Shown here: positions 34,231 through 43,279 of the stretch, in pieces
Position numbering within the stretch: the stretch's first letter is position 1
Layout: every line of letters starts with the position of its first letter
Origin: an uncultured Alistipes sp.
Lineage (GTDB): Bacteria > Bacteroidota > Bacteroidia > Bacteroidales > Rikenellaceae
Length of the DNA stretch: 64,000 nucleotides
Reading direction: 5' to 3'
NCBI GenBank assembly: GCA_947623305.1
Contig: CANQGQ010000007.1
Coordinates: forward strand, 85,552-149,551
Made by a program: the position numbers and the translations under genes
Notes under the pieces: generated by a model
Told to the model about the DNA's origin: nothing
Database searches by the model: none
Seen by the model: the letters and a program-made list of their open reading frames with translations, nothing else

Positions 34231-36651
34231 TTATTTCCAGTAGTTAGCCAGTTCGTCGATTATTTCAATATGTTCGAAATCTGTTTCTATTTGCAGATCA
34301 GAACCGGAATACAGAGATGTTATACTAACGTCCTTTTCGTATATTTGGTTTCCGAAACTGTAATAGGTAAAGGGCCTATCGAGCATTTTGAACTCGGGGT
34401 GGATTTCGGGTTCTTCATCCCACGGGCCCGGATAGATGAGATGATCGGCATGTTCGCTGTAAGGTGCGAAAAGCTCTCCTTCTCCCGATTGATCCGTTAC
34501 TTGGGCCAGCACTTCGGTGTGGGTGGTCGCCGGCGCTTCTGGATAGGCGACAACGAACGATTCCCATGTGGGTGAGGATTCATAGCTGATCTCTTCTTCT
34601 ACGCATTGCCAGCCTGCTCCTCCTCGATCGGCCAGACCGACGGTCATGGTGCGCGTCTCATGGGGGAAGAGTCGGATTTCGACCATCCGACTGGCTTCCA
34701 AAGGTGTCGGATAGTCGAGTGCCGGTGTGAACGATACATCCGCACAGACACGGGTCGAACCGTACCAGTTGGTAGCACCTCCGCTGCCCGTAAAGAAATA
34801 GGAGCCCTGCCATATGGGATTCGCGTAGTAGATTCGGATGACCGGCACCAGCCTCGTCGCTGCGATGGTGTTCACCACTTCCGTCTTTCCGATGCGGGTT
34901 CCGTCCGGCAGATAAACTTCGATTGCGTACGACACCTCTCCCACCTCTGTCGGGACGAATACGATCGGCGACGGCAGCGTTATCGTCCGGCCCGCCTCTA
35001 CCGTTACCTCCTGCGTGGCTCCCGAAGTAAACAGGCCTCCGCTCTCGCATACCGCTTTTACCGTTACGGGGCCCGTGTAGTCCGCTACGGTCAGTTCGAC
35101 CGTGTTCACGTTGTTCATGTAGGTCGAGTTCTTGGCCGTCTCGTTGCTTCGGATGGTCGTCTCCGGCAGCTTGAATTTCGCATAGACACGGCTTTCCGCC
35201 GCCGTCGGCACATAGCGGAACGTCCGATCGGCCGAGAGCTTCTGTGCAAAATCGGCATCGGCATACCAGCCTTCGAAACGGTCGCCCGCGATGGTCAGCT
35301 CGCAGCCTCCCTCATAGCACCAGGCTTCCACCTTGTCTGCCTTCCTCTCCTGGCCGAGGGCTCCGCCGACCGTTATCTGGTCGATGCTCGTGCCTGTCGG
35401 GTTATAGACTTCCACACGGTTCGCGAACTCGTGAACAAAGGGATAGGCAACACTTCGGCCCGTCTCGTCCGCGAGTTCCAGCACATATTCCAAGCGGGAG
35501 TTCTTCCCTTCACGGATCAACGCGGGTGTGTAGGCCAGTTCCAATCTGCCGTTCGCCGCCACCGGAAACTCATACGGCGCATGACTTTCGCCGCTCGCTC
35601 CGGCTGCTTTGATCGTCAGGGCTTCCGACGCTCCTTGCCGTACCGTCAGCCGTCCTGTCAGCGTATGATCCGTCGTGTTTTCTGCCACGTAGGTCAGTAC
35701 GCCTTTGTCCGAGACATCGAGGTACCGGCCCGCAGGCCAGCGGTCATCGCATTCCAGCTGATAGCGGGTAATGCGGGTGTCCGTGCGCGTATCGCTCCAG
35801 ATGGTTACGTCGTAGGTGTGGGCTTCGTTCTGACGGACATTGAAATCCGTCGTATTGTTCGCACCCAGAAAGATGATGTATTCCAGCGCCGCGCCTGCTT
35901 TTTGCGCTTGGATGCACAGATACGATGCGTTCACCGGCGCGTTCGTCCGGTTCTTTTGGTCTTGTGTCGCGATGCTCGGCACCTCGCCTCGGCAGTTCGG
36001 GAACATGTATTCGCTTCCGGTCAGCGTTATGGCTCCCGCCTCCGCTGCCTGTTCTTCGCCGGCATGGTAGCTCGTTCCCTCCGTTCCCGAGCCTTCCGGT
36101 TCATAGAGCGGGGCCCGATCGGGCAGATTGCACAACTGCGCTGACAGGAGGGTGATTCCCATCTCGACGGCCGGTTGGGCGACCTCGATGTTGTAGGCGA
36201 TGCGGGCCGCCTTGCGATAGAGGCGGAGTTCGAGCAGATAGGTCGAGAAGTCGATGTTTTCGGTCGTCCGGCCCGCCATGACGAGGGTTCCGCCCTGGTC
36301 GAGGGCATAGTCCGTAAAATCGACGAGCGACCGGCGCGTCAGCGGCCCCATGTCGCGATGGATATTGCCGACGACGTAGAACGTGTAAACGTCCGGTACG
36401 ATGTCGACGACGAAATAGGGTTTGTCCGTATAGAGGTGGGCGAAAGGCTCGCTTTCGCCCTGACGATAAACGAACAGATTGGCATCCGTGAGGATGTTTT
36501 CATCGACGCTGCGCGTTACCGCAGTCGGTTGCTGCGGTTGCAGATTCAGCGTCAGATGGACGTGTCCCGTTTCGGGTTCCGGAAGTTCGTCCTGCCCGCA
36601 TCCGGTCAGCGCCAGCAGGACGAGCAGCGGGATAATGCGTAAGTTTTTCAT
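34231..36651 (-). CDS. Fimbrial tip-like protein, DUF4906-type
   Basis: 806 aa from the ATG at 36651. Lipoprotein signal (LLALTGCG, Cys about 18). Residues 20-300 follow the FimB/Mfa2-like pattern (VDENILTDANLFVYRQGESE, later LVMAGRT), as in large tip proteins of type V pili; the middle has Ig-like strands and an InlB-type repeat (DRFEGWYADADFAQKLSADR). It contains the dispersed repeat in frame (35501-35521, encoding LIREGKN). It is the last gene of the fimbrial operon and is separated from the others by a tRNA-like gene. The frame extends upstream through that RNA, which is not likely to be coding. Confidence 0.78.
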   Translation of the reverse strand: MKNLRIIPLLVLLALTGCGQDELPEPETGHVHLTLNLQPQQPTAVTRSVDENILTDANLFVYRQGESEPFAHLYTDKPYFVVDIVPDVYTFYVVGNIHRDMGPLTRRSLVDFTDYALDQGGTLVMAGRTTENIDFSTYLLELRLYRKAARIAYNIEVAQPAVEMGITLLSAQLCNLPDRAPLYEPEGSGTEGTSYHAGEEQAAEAGAITLTGSEYMFPNCRGEVPSIATQDQKNRTNAPVNASYLCIQAQKAGAALEYIIFLGANNTTDFNVRQNEAHTYDVTIWSDTRTDTRITRYQLECDDRWPAGRYLDVSDKGVLTYVAENTTDHTLTGRLTVRQGASEALTIKAAGASGESHAPYEFPVAANGRLELAYTPALIREGKNSRLEYVLELADETGRSVAYPFVHEFANRVEVYNPTGTSIDQITVGGALGQERKADKVEAWCYEGGCELTIAGDRFEGWYADADFAQKLSADRTFRYVPTAAESRVYAKFKLPETTIRSNETAKNSTYMNNVNTVELTVADYTGPVTVKAVCESGGLFTSGATQEVTVEAGRTITLPSPIVFVPTEVGEVSYAIEVYLPDGTRIGKTEVVNTIAATRLVPVIRIYYANPIWQGSYFFTGSGGATNWYGSTRVCADVSFTPALDYPTPLEASRMVEIRLFPHETRTMTVGLADRGGAGWQCVEEEISYESSPTWESFVVAYPEAPATTHTEVLAQVTDQSGEGELFAPYSEHADHLIYPGPWDEEPEIHPEFKMLDRPFTYYSFGNQIYEKDVSITSLYSGSDLQIETDFEHIEIIDELANYWK
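35501..35521 (+). repeat. Dispersed element-A repeat, copy 8 (inside a gene)
   Basis: TTCTTCCCTTCACGGATCAA then C, within the DUF4906-type gene and in frame with it. Confidence 0.7.
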
Positions 36652-36691
36652 GATGATCGTTTTTCGGGGATTGTTCGGTACGTCGTTCACG

Positions 36692-36773
36692 CATCGCCGG
36701 CGGGATTCGAACCCGCAGCCTCGTATGCGGCTATGGGGCCGCATACGCGCTCTGCCGATTGAGCTACGGTGAT
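36692..36773 (-). tRNA. tRNA-like gene with extended anticodon arm (CAU in loop)
   Basis: 82 nt on the minus strand. Seen: acceptor ATCACCG/CGGCGAT (6 of 7 pairs), TA at 8-9, D arm GCTC/GAGC, T arm GCGGG-TTCGAAT-CCCGC, short variable loop. The anticodon arm has a 10-bp perfect stem (CGTATGCGGC with its complement) instead of 5 bp, and a loop CCCATA in which CAT sits where the anticodon would be; position 33 is C rather than T. No CCA is encoded. It lies 11 nt after the stop of the pilin-like gene and 41 nt before the tip gene, inside the operon. A decoding role is doubtful; an RNase P/Z cutting signal is possible. Confidence 0.7.
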
Positions 36774-36783
36774 CCGTACGCGG

Positions 36784-37818
36784 TTATCGGCCCACATCGA
36801 CGTGTTGGGTCGCGAGCGTTTCCCAGTCTGCGACGTCGATTTTCACTAAGATGTCGGAGCCGGTCAGGCCGTTGATCGAGGCGTTGACGTAGTAGGCTCC
36901 ATTTCGCAGGATGCGGCCATCGCCCGCTCCTTGCAGTTCCACTTCATAGACTACGGGTACCTGATCGTCGGTCGTCGAGGAGGAGCCGTCGATGTCATAG
37001 GTCGCATCGACGGTCAGCAGGACGCGGCTGCCTTCGACGGCTCCGGCCTTTTCGAAGAGGTAGAACAGGTTCCGGCCGGCGGAGGATTCCTGTACGGACG
37101 TGAAGTTCTGGCCTCCATCGGCATAGTTCGTCGCCGAGCGATCCATCAGATAGGATGCCTGGGCTCCGCGCGTGAGCGTGATGCGGTTGATCGTGATGGT
37201 CTCGTCTCCGTACTTGGCACGGAAGGCGTCGGTCGTCGTGAGAAAGACTTCGATTTTGGCTACCGTGCGGGCCAGTTCGATGCCTACGTTCGTCGTGCCC
37301 CTGGTAATGCGTTGTTGCGTCCGGCCGCTCATGACGAAGCCTTCCGGACGGACGGATTTCGACGTTACATCGGCGAAGGTGCCATTGTAGGCTGCTACGT
37401 TCTCATCTAATTCCGCCAGCAGTCGATCGACCGACACGACGGTTTTCGGCACCGTGCGATTGGCGACGACTACGAAATCGCAGGTTTCGCCTTCCCGCAC
37501 ATCGGGCACGATGAGCGATACGGGGGTCGTCGGCGCATCGGCGATCTCCTTGGCCGAGAGGTCGCGGCGGAATCGGATGTTCCCATCGGGGCCGAATACG
37601 CATACGGTGGCCGTGTTCACGGCTTTCTCCCAAGATTCGGTCGTGCCCGCGCCGAAGGCTCGGGTTCCCGTTGCGCGGGCGCCTGTTTCGAAATAGAGGG
37701 CGATGCCCTGTTGTTCATCTGCCGGTACAATAGGAACGGGTTCGGTCGATTCGTTGTCGCACGAAACGAACAAGGCCGCTGCAAACAGTGCAGCGCAGGA
37801 ATAAAGATGTTTTTTCAT
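36784..37818 (-). CDS. Fimbrillin-like lipoprotein (type V pilin)
   Basis: 344 aa. Lipoprotein signal (ALFVSC, Cys about 20). After processing, the N-terminus would have an Arg-rich segment (RATGTRAFG) near the usual Arg-gingipain-like cleavage zone of FimA/Mfa1 pilins. The body shows the pattern VVVANRT, FVMSGRTQQRITRG, GIELARTVAKIEVFL, typical of fimbrillins, and the C-terminus ends in a donor-strand-like stretch (VKIDVADWETL). It is likely the shaft or an accessory pilin. Fimbriae of this kind are anchored by the Mfa2-like protein encoded upstream. Confidence 0.8.
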   Translation of the reverse strand: MKKHLYSCAALFAAALFVSCDNESTEPVPIVPADEQQGIALYFETGARATGTRAFGAGTTESWEKAVNTATVCVFGPDGNIRFRRDLSAKEIADAPTTPVSLIVPDVREGETCDFVVVANRTVPKTVVSVDRLLAELDENVAAYNGTFADVTSKSVRPEGFVMSGRTQQRITRGTTNVGIELARTVAKIEVFLTTTDAFRAKYGDETITINRITLTRGAQASYLMDRSATNYADGGQNFTSVQESSAGRNLFYLFEKAGAVEGSRVLLTVDATYDIDGSSSTTDDQVPVVYEVELQGAGDGRILRNGAYYVNASINGLTGSDILVKIDVADWETLATQHVDVGR

Positions 37819-37853
37819 AATAGATAATAATAAATTATAGGGTGTTATCGGTA

Positions 37854-38723
37854 TCAGTTTCCGAGGTGTTCTTCCTGAACGATGACGCCGCGCCAGTCCG
37901 AGACGACGATCTTGACGCCCGCATCATCGACGGCGATTCGGACATCGATTTCCACATCGTGTCCCGCAGCTCCTTCGACGATCGAGGCGAAATCGCGGAT
38001 CGTCGTTTCGCACAGACGGACGTACTGGCTTTCCGGATGGTCGCAGTAGATGCCCAGCACCAGATCGTCGCGGTCGGTGAAATAGGGCGTGTAGAATGAG
38101 CCCGACAGCCGGCCATTGTCGTAGGTCAATTCCGGACGATAGCGTTTCATCTCGCCGGAGGGACGGTTGAAGAAATCCAGCGCTTCGCGGTTGTCGATGG
38201 CGAAGTAGTGGCTTTCCGGATGCGACACTTTTTCCAGACCGGTTACCAGCACATTGATTTTGAAGACCGATTTGAAAAGATCGATATCGAATCGGAGCGA
38301 ATCGCCCTTCACGACGGCGGTTTCGAATCGGCCATAGAGCAGCTGATCTGCTCCGGTCGGATGCAGCCCGAGCGCCGCTTCATCGAGATGCCGTTCTTCG
38401 ACCGCGGTCGAATCGCCGATATTGGCCCAGCTAACGAAGGTGTAGCGTCCGCGCGTGAGATAGGTTTGCATGGCGGGGCCGTCTCCCAAGACGGTGTGCA
38501 GCGGCAGCAGCGTGTCGCGATAGAGACGGCCCGCATCGTCGTAAATGAAAAGGCGCATCGAGCGGACATCGCGCAGCGTGGAAACTTCGCCATTATCATA
38601 GCGGTATTTCAGATAGACTGCGGCTTTGTGTTTGACGGTAACGGTTACCTCGTCGTCCACTTCGCAACCGACGCAGAACAGCCCGAACAAGAGGGGCAGG
38701 AATAGACGTTTCGTGTTTTTCAT
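37854..38723 (-). CDS. FimB/Mfa2-family fimbrial anchor
   Basis: 289 aa. Lipoprotein signal (FGLFCVGC, Cys about 20); then VRSMRLFIYDDAGRLYRDTL and TRGRYTFVSWANIGDS, the hallmark strands of FimB/Mfa2 anchors; C-terminal IKIVVSDWRGVIV as the closing strand. These proteins fix the pilus base to the outer membrane. 35 bp separate it from the fimbrillin gene and 6 bp from the lipoprotein gene before it. Confidence 0.87.
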   Translation of the reverse strand: MKNTKRLFLPLLFGLFCVGCEVDDEVTVTVKHKAAVYLKYRYDNGEVSTLRDVRSMRLFIYDDAGRLYRDTLLPLHTVLGDGPAMQTYLTRGRYTFVSWANIGDSTAVEERHLDEAALGLHPTGADQLLYGRFETAVVKGDSLRFDIDLFKSVFKINVLVTGLEKVSHPESHYFAIDNREALDFFNRPSGEMKRYRPELTYDNGRLSGSFYTPYFTDRDDLVLGIYCDHPESQYVRLCETTIRDFASIVEGAAGHDVEIDVRIAVDDAGVKIVVSDWRGVIVQEEHLGN

Positions 38724-38729
38724 AGCGGA

Positions 38730-40076
38730 TTATTGAATTTCGATTTCATTCGGGAAGATATAGCGGGTCGTCTCGGATTCAGCGGCATGCTCCGTAGGGT
38801 CGAACCGCAGCGTCGGGTTGTCGCTCGGGCGCAGCTCGATGGCGAATCGTTTGTCGCAGCGCCAGAACCAGTCGCTGGCGGTTTCTCCCGCGTGAAATCG
38901 CGGATGCGCTTCGCCGCGGATGAACGACGGCCGGCCCTCCATGACGGTCTGGTTCGGATAGAGGTCGTATTGGTAGGTGTCGTAGGCGAATACGAGATCG
39001 TCCGAAAGGCGGTAGTCGGCCGTCAATCGGAGACGGTAATCGTGCGCTTGTTGGCGTTCGAGTTTGTTGCCGGTTTTGCTCGGCACGTAATACTCCGTTA
39101 CGATCCGTTCGCAGTCGCTCGTTTCGATGTGTACCTCGCGCTTTTTCAGGCGGAGTTCGACGTCCGAAATGCCATCGAGCGTAAGCCGGATCGGACAGTT
39201 CTTCTCTGCCGAAAGCAGGTTGCCGTCCGGATCGTACCAGCCGTCCACCTCGAAATTGTAGCCGTCGGCCGGTTCGAATGCCAGCGACAGGTCGCCTCCT
39301 TCGGTGTTGTAGATTCCAGCGCCCGAGACGGTGTACCCCTCGCCCACTGCGCAATGCACCTCGATCTTTTTAGCGACGTTCAGATAGGCCCGGGCTTCGG
39401 CTTGCACGTCTTCGGCCGTTACGGTGAATACGAAGAGTTGTTCGCCGAGAGCAGCCGGACGGAAATAGAGCGTCGTTTCGGCTGCGAGCTCCACTGCGAC
39501 ATCCGTGATGACATTCCCTTCGTGATAGATCGCGCCGGAACCTTGCGCAAGGGTCGCCGTAACTTTGTACGGGCCCGAATAGCCGGCTTTGGCGATTGCA
39601 AGCCGGATCGGAATTAGCGCATCGTGCGGCGGATCGACCGCTTCGGCTTCGCATTCCGCCTGCACCGTCAGGAGGCTTTCCGTTTCGGCTCGCAGCGTCA
39701 GCCGACAGGCTTCGCTGACCTCGCCGGCTGCCGACATCGCCTGCAAAGTCAGTTCGTGTTCGCCCGCTTGCTCGGGGGTGATGCGGATCGTCGCGTTCTT
39801 GCCGCCCAAACGCACCCATTCGCCCGTGGCGGGGAGTTCCCGATCATCGACGGCGATGCGTACCGAGCCGTTGCGTACGACGGCCGCCAAAGCATAATAG
39901 TCCGTTTCGGCCGTGCCTCGTTGTGCGATCGACAGTCGGCCTGTGAGAGAGGCTCCGAGCCGGCAGGTCGTTGCGGAGAGCGATACGGTCAGCGTCGGGG
40001 CCGGTTCTTCGAGTTCGATCGGTTCGTTCGAACAGGCTGCGGCCAGCAGGGCGAAGAGTGGAAGCGTTCGTTTCAT
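38730..40076 (-). CDS. Fimbrial-operon lipoprotein with Ig-like repeats
   Basis: 448 aa. Lipoprotein signal (LLAAACSN, Cys about 15). Repeated beta modules with RLTIRQ-like, IRLAIAKAGYSGPYKVTATL, TTLYFRPAALGEQLFVFTV and a strand set like that of the next gene upstream. One segment resembles TraQ/DUF3872-type bacterial Ig folds. Probably a surface or tip-associated subunit of the pilus. It and the 40090 gene are likely an old duplication: both have the 'GPY/GSYTV' and 'HPTASGEHRLLFAVSDG/RPAALGEQLFVFTVTAE' pairs. Confidence 0.68.
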   Translation of the reverse strand: MKRTLPLFALLAAACSNEPIELEEPAPTLTVSLSATTCRLGASLTGRLSIAQRGTAETDYYALAAVVRNGSVRIAVDDRELPATGEWVRLGGKNATIRITPEQAGEHELTLQAMSAAGEVSEACRLTLRAETESLLTVQAECEAEAVDPPHDALIPIRLAIAKAGYSGPYKVTATLAQGSGAIYHEGNVITDVAVELAAETTLYFRPAALGEQLFVFTVTAEDVQAEARAYLNVAKKIEVHCAVGEGYTVSGAGIYNTEGGDLSLAFEPADGYNFEVDGWYDPDGNLLSAEKNCPIRLTLDGISDVELRLKKREVHIETSDCERIVTEYYVPSKTGNKLERQQAHDYRLRLTADYRLSDDLVFAYDTYQYDLYPNQTVMEGRPSFIRGEAHPRFHAGETASDWFWRCDKRFAIELRPSDNPTLRFDPTEHAAESETTRYIFPNEIEIQ

Positions 40077-40089
40077 AGCGGTGCGGATT

Positions 40090-41487
40090 TTATAGATCGC
40101 GGACGGGGAAGAACGGATAAGGACGATCCTTGTAGAGGGTGTTTCGCTTTCCGTATCGGCCTTCGGCGACGATGAATTTGTAATAATGGTAGGTCAGCAG
40201 CACTTCGTCGCGATCGACCGAACACGATAGGTAGGAACAGTCGTTCGTAAGAAAGAGCGTGCCGCCGACCCGTTGCATACAGGCGCGGATCGGTTCCATG
40301 TCGAACCGGTAAGCCAGCTCTTCCAGCAGCCGGATGTCGGGCAGATACCAGCGGCCCGGATAGTCGGGTTCGTAGCCGTAGCAGGCTTCGACGACGGGTG
40401 CCGAGGCGATGGCTCCGTCGAGCCATGCTCGATGTACGTTGCGGGTACGTTCCGCTCCATCGAAATGGGATACCGTCAGGAAGTCGGGAATCGAGGCGAA
40501 ACGATCGTCGGGCCCGCAGAACGGGAGCGTATCCAGCGCATGAAGCGGCAGCAGGACTTTCCGATCGCCGTCGATGAAGGCGATGCCATCGACTTCCGAC
40601 GAAACTGCGTTTTCCGAGGTCTCCCACTCGTCGAGCGTATGGAACGCCGTGCCTTCGTAGTTGCGGGTATGGATATAGACGCCATCGGCCGGCAGCTTCA
40701 TGCTTTCCGGTCGGTAGGCTTTGCAGCCGATTTCGACGACTTGTTCGTACCGTCCGTCCGAGACGGCGAACAGCAGCCGGTGTTCGCCCGAAGCGGTCGG
40801 ATGATAAGCGAGCCGGAAAGAGGCTTGTTCGGCGCTCACGGCGAATGCGTCGCCTTCGGCGATCGCGTAGTCTCCGTCGCAGAATCCCTGACCGGCGGCA
40901 TGGGTGAATACGACGGTATAGCTGCCGGTGAAGTTCGCTTTCGACAGAGAGAGTTCGATGCCCATCGTCTCGGTCGTAAGCAGCGGTTTGCGGTCGTATT
41001 GCGCCTGTATTTCGATCGGTGCCGGATTGACGCTGCGCAGTTCGACGGTATCGGCCGTTGCAATCGAACGGTCGAGCGAGGATACGGCGAACGCGATCCG
41101 GATGGTTTGTTCGACGATCGCTGCCGCTTCCGGTACGATCGTCAGCTTTGCGACGCACGTCGATGCGGCCTTGTTGACGATGGCATACGGAATCGCGATT
41201 TCCGCATCGGGCTGGATCGGGGTGTCATCGAGCCGAACGGATACGCTGCCTTGCACCGTGCGAACTCGTAGCAGGCAGCTGTCGCGCAAGGCGCTTCGTT
41301 CTTCGATGGTGAGCCGCACGGGACAAGGTTCGCCCGTTTCGCAGTCCGGTTCATCGACGGAGGTGGTCAGCTCGATCCGATGCTCCGAGGAGGGTACCGG
41401 TGCGGATTCCGGGTCGTCCGTCGTGCTGCATCCGAAAAGCAAGGCCGTCGATAGCAGGACGACCGTATCGAAAACAAGAGGTCTCAT
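40090..41487 (-). CDS. Fimbrial-operon lipoprotein, paralogue of neighbour
   Basis: 465 aa. Lipoprotein signal (TALLFGCST, Cys about 20), then beta-sandwich repeats and a C-terminal 150-residue domain (DEWETSENAVSSEVDGIAFI, YLPDIRLLEELAYRFDM) that resembles the part of FimE/Mfa-type tip proteins with a lectin-like or DUF1566-like fold. Shares strand motifs with the 38730 gene. 13 bp separate the two. Surface location is likely; binding target unknown. Confidence 0.65.
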   Translation of the reverse strand: MRPLVFDTVVLLSTALLFGCSTTDDPESAPVPSSEHRIELTTSVDEPDCETGEPCPVRLTIEERSALRDSCLLRVRTVQGSVSVRLDDTPIQPDAEIAIPYAIVNKAASTCVAKLTIVPEAAAIVEQTIRIAFAVSSLDRSIATADTVELRSVNPAPIEIQAQYDRKPLLTTETMGIELSLSKANFTGSYTVVFTHAAGQGFCDGDYAIAEGDAFAVSAEQASFRLAYHPTASGEHRLLFAVSDGRYEQVVEIGCKAYRPESMKLPADGVYIHTRNYEGTAFHTLDEWETSENAVSSEVDGIAFIDGDRKVLLPLHALDTLPFCGPDDRFASIPDFLTVSHFDGAERTRNVHRAWLDGAIASAPVVEACYGYEPDYPGRWYLPDIRLLEELAYRFDMEPIRACMQRVGGTLFLTNDCSYLSCSVDRDEVLLTYHYYKFIVAEGRYGKRNTLYKDRPYPFFPVRDL

Positions 41488-41488
41488 A

Positions 41489-43279
41489 TCAGAAAGCCGT
41501 GGATTGAACGTGGTTCTGTTTGAAGAGCAGTTGGATTTCCGGATCGAGGTTGCCGCGGAACTTCAACACGGGTTCCGCTTTGATGGCTTCGAGGTAGTAT
41601 GCGAGCCCTTCGCGAGGTTTGTTCAGCCGCGAGAGCGCGATGGCGGTCAGATAGTCCGTCCGTGCACTCTTCTCGGCCTGCGGCAGTTGTTCGAGAATTT
41701 CGAGTGCGGCATCGTCGTAGCCGAGCGAGAGCATGACGATGGCCAGGTTCCGGTCTTTGTAATCATAGAGGGTGCGCAATGCGCCTACATAGTCGCGGTC
41801 GCGCAGTTGTTGTACGCCGCGCATATAGGTCGTATCGAGCACCGTCAGCTGGATCGTATCTTTGACCATATCCACCCGCCGGAGGTTGTAACGGAAGTCT
41901 ACGGCCCGCAGCTGCGGATAGAGCGCTTCGCGCAGATAGGCGTAGTCTTTCGGATATTTCTGCCGGATGAGCGGTTCCGTAGCATCGAGGTCGGTGCTGC
42001 TCTCGATCATTTTTAGAATTTCCGACCAATGCGATAAATCTTCGTTCCGGAGGATCATGCGTTTGAGCAGCGTCCAGTCTTCGCCGATCGAACGGGTGCG
42101 GATCAGCGTATCGACATCGCGGCCGAACTTTTTTATTAAGTGGCGTTTGATGGAGTTGGCGCGGGCCGAGGCGATGCGGTCGTTCATCGTGCGCGGGCCT
42201 TCCGGCGAGGAGGAGGCGATGATGGTGATCGAATCGACGAAGAATTCGTATTGATTCATCAGCGTGTCCATCAGCCGTTCGATTTTTCCTAACTGGGCCC
42301 GATTGTCGCCCAACGTGTCGATGATCTCCGCACGGCCCACTTGGAAAGTGAGGTAGTTGCGGTCGTGCACTTCGACGTATTTGTCGATGACCTGAATCAG
42401 ATAGCGCGGTTCGGGGTCGATGAGCGAAAGCATCGAGGTAACGGAATAGGTCAGCGTGTCGGTATTCTGGAAGTCATAGACGCTGCGGTCGATGGCCGAT
42501 ACCTGCCCGCGGAAAAAGAGCTTCAGCCGGCGGGTGTTCTTGGTCGGACGGTACTTTTGCGTGTAGTGGTAGTGGATTTCGCCTTTGCGGATGATGACGG
42601 AATCGAGCCGCGGATCGGACAGATAGGGAAAGGCGACGGTTTGCCGGTAGGTATGGGCGAGCCGCTCGGCTTTGTGCGGTTCTTCGGCTGCCAGGTAGTT
42701 GTTGTAGGCACGGTAGTATTTTGCCGCCAGCGCGGTCGCCGAAGAGAGTTCGGTGGTATCTTCGAGCAGCCGGTTCAGGTAGCGGTTCATCTGCCAGTAT
42801 TGGCGTTTCTGGACTTCGGAAAAGAGTTCACCCCGAATCGAGAGCGGTTGCAGAGCCTCGATACGGTCGTTGTTTTCGATCATGGGGGTGAGCTGCAATC
42901 CCCAGTTGCGGTTTTGCAGGTCGGCCGGAATGGCGACGATGAAGTCGATGGAGATTTCGCCGTTGCGTTCGGCGACGTTCTTCGATTTGGCTACGACGTA
43001 AACAGCCCCGATGTCGCCGCCCTTCATGACCAACTCGCCGTCGGTATCCCGTTCCGCTTCGACTAAATAAACGCTGTCGTGTCCCGGGCCGAGCGAGATG
43101 CGTTGCAGTTGTTCGACGGCCCGTTCCACATCTTCGACCTCCGGAGTTTCGGTGCGTTCGCCTTTCGGAAGATGGATGCTGGCCGTAGGCATCCGGTGGT
43201 GCAATCCGTGCGTCATGGCGCAGGAGACGAACAGGAATCCCGCGAACGCATAACCGATGATCTTATATGCTTTCATCAT
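41489..43279 (-). CDS. OmpA-like lipoprotein of the fimbrial operon
   Basis: 596 aa. Signal ending in FLFVSCAM (Cys about 19). The first 230 residues resemble the DUF3868 region in which AIPADLQNRNWGLQLTPMI lies; residues about 310-420 form an OmpA-type peptidoglycan-binding-like domain (ITIIASSSPEGPRTMNDRIA, ARANSIKRHL). The C-terminal 150 residues look like TPR helices (LDTTYMRGVQQLRDRDYVGA). It probably ties the pilus assembly to the cell wall. It overlaps nothing but starts 1 bp before the DUF3575 stop. Confidence 0.8.
   Translation of the reverse strand: MMKAYKIIGYAFAGFLFVSCAMTHGLHHRMPTASIHLPKGERTETPEVEDVERAVEQLQRISLGPGHDSVYLVEAERDTDGELVMKGGDIGAVYVVAKSKNVAERNGEISIDFIVAIPADLQNRNWGLQLTPMIENNDRIEALQPLSIRGELFSEVQKRQYWQMNRYLNRLLEDTTELSSATALAAKYYRAYNNYLAAEEPHKAERLAHTYRQTVAFPYLSDPRLDSVIIRKGEIHYHYTQKYRPTKNTRRLKLFFRGQVSAIDRSVYDFQNTDTLTYSVTSMLSLIDPEPRYLIQVIDKYVEVHDRNYLTFQVGRAEIIDTLGDNRAQLGKIERLMDTLMNQYEFFVDSITIIASSSPEGPRTMNDRIASARANSIKRHLIKKFGRDVDTLIRTRSIGEDWTLLKRMILRNEDLSHWSEILKMIESSTDLDATEPLIRQKYPKDYAYLREALYPQLRAVDFRYNLRRVDMVKDTIQLTVLDTTYMRGVQQLRDRDYVGALRTLYDYKDRNLAIVMLSLGYDDAALEILEQLPQAEKSARTDYLTAIALSRLNKPREGLAYYLEAIKAEPVLKFRGNLDPEIQLLFKQNHVQSTAF

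Noticed and set aside
36651..36744. N-terminal extension of the DUF4906-type protein through the tRNA-like gene
   Set aside because: The lipoprotein signal begins at 36651, and the extension translates RNA structure.
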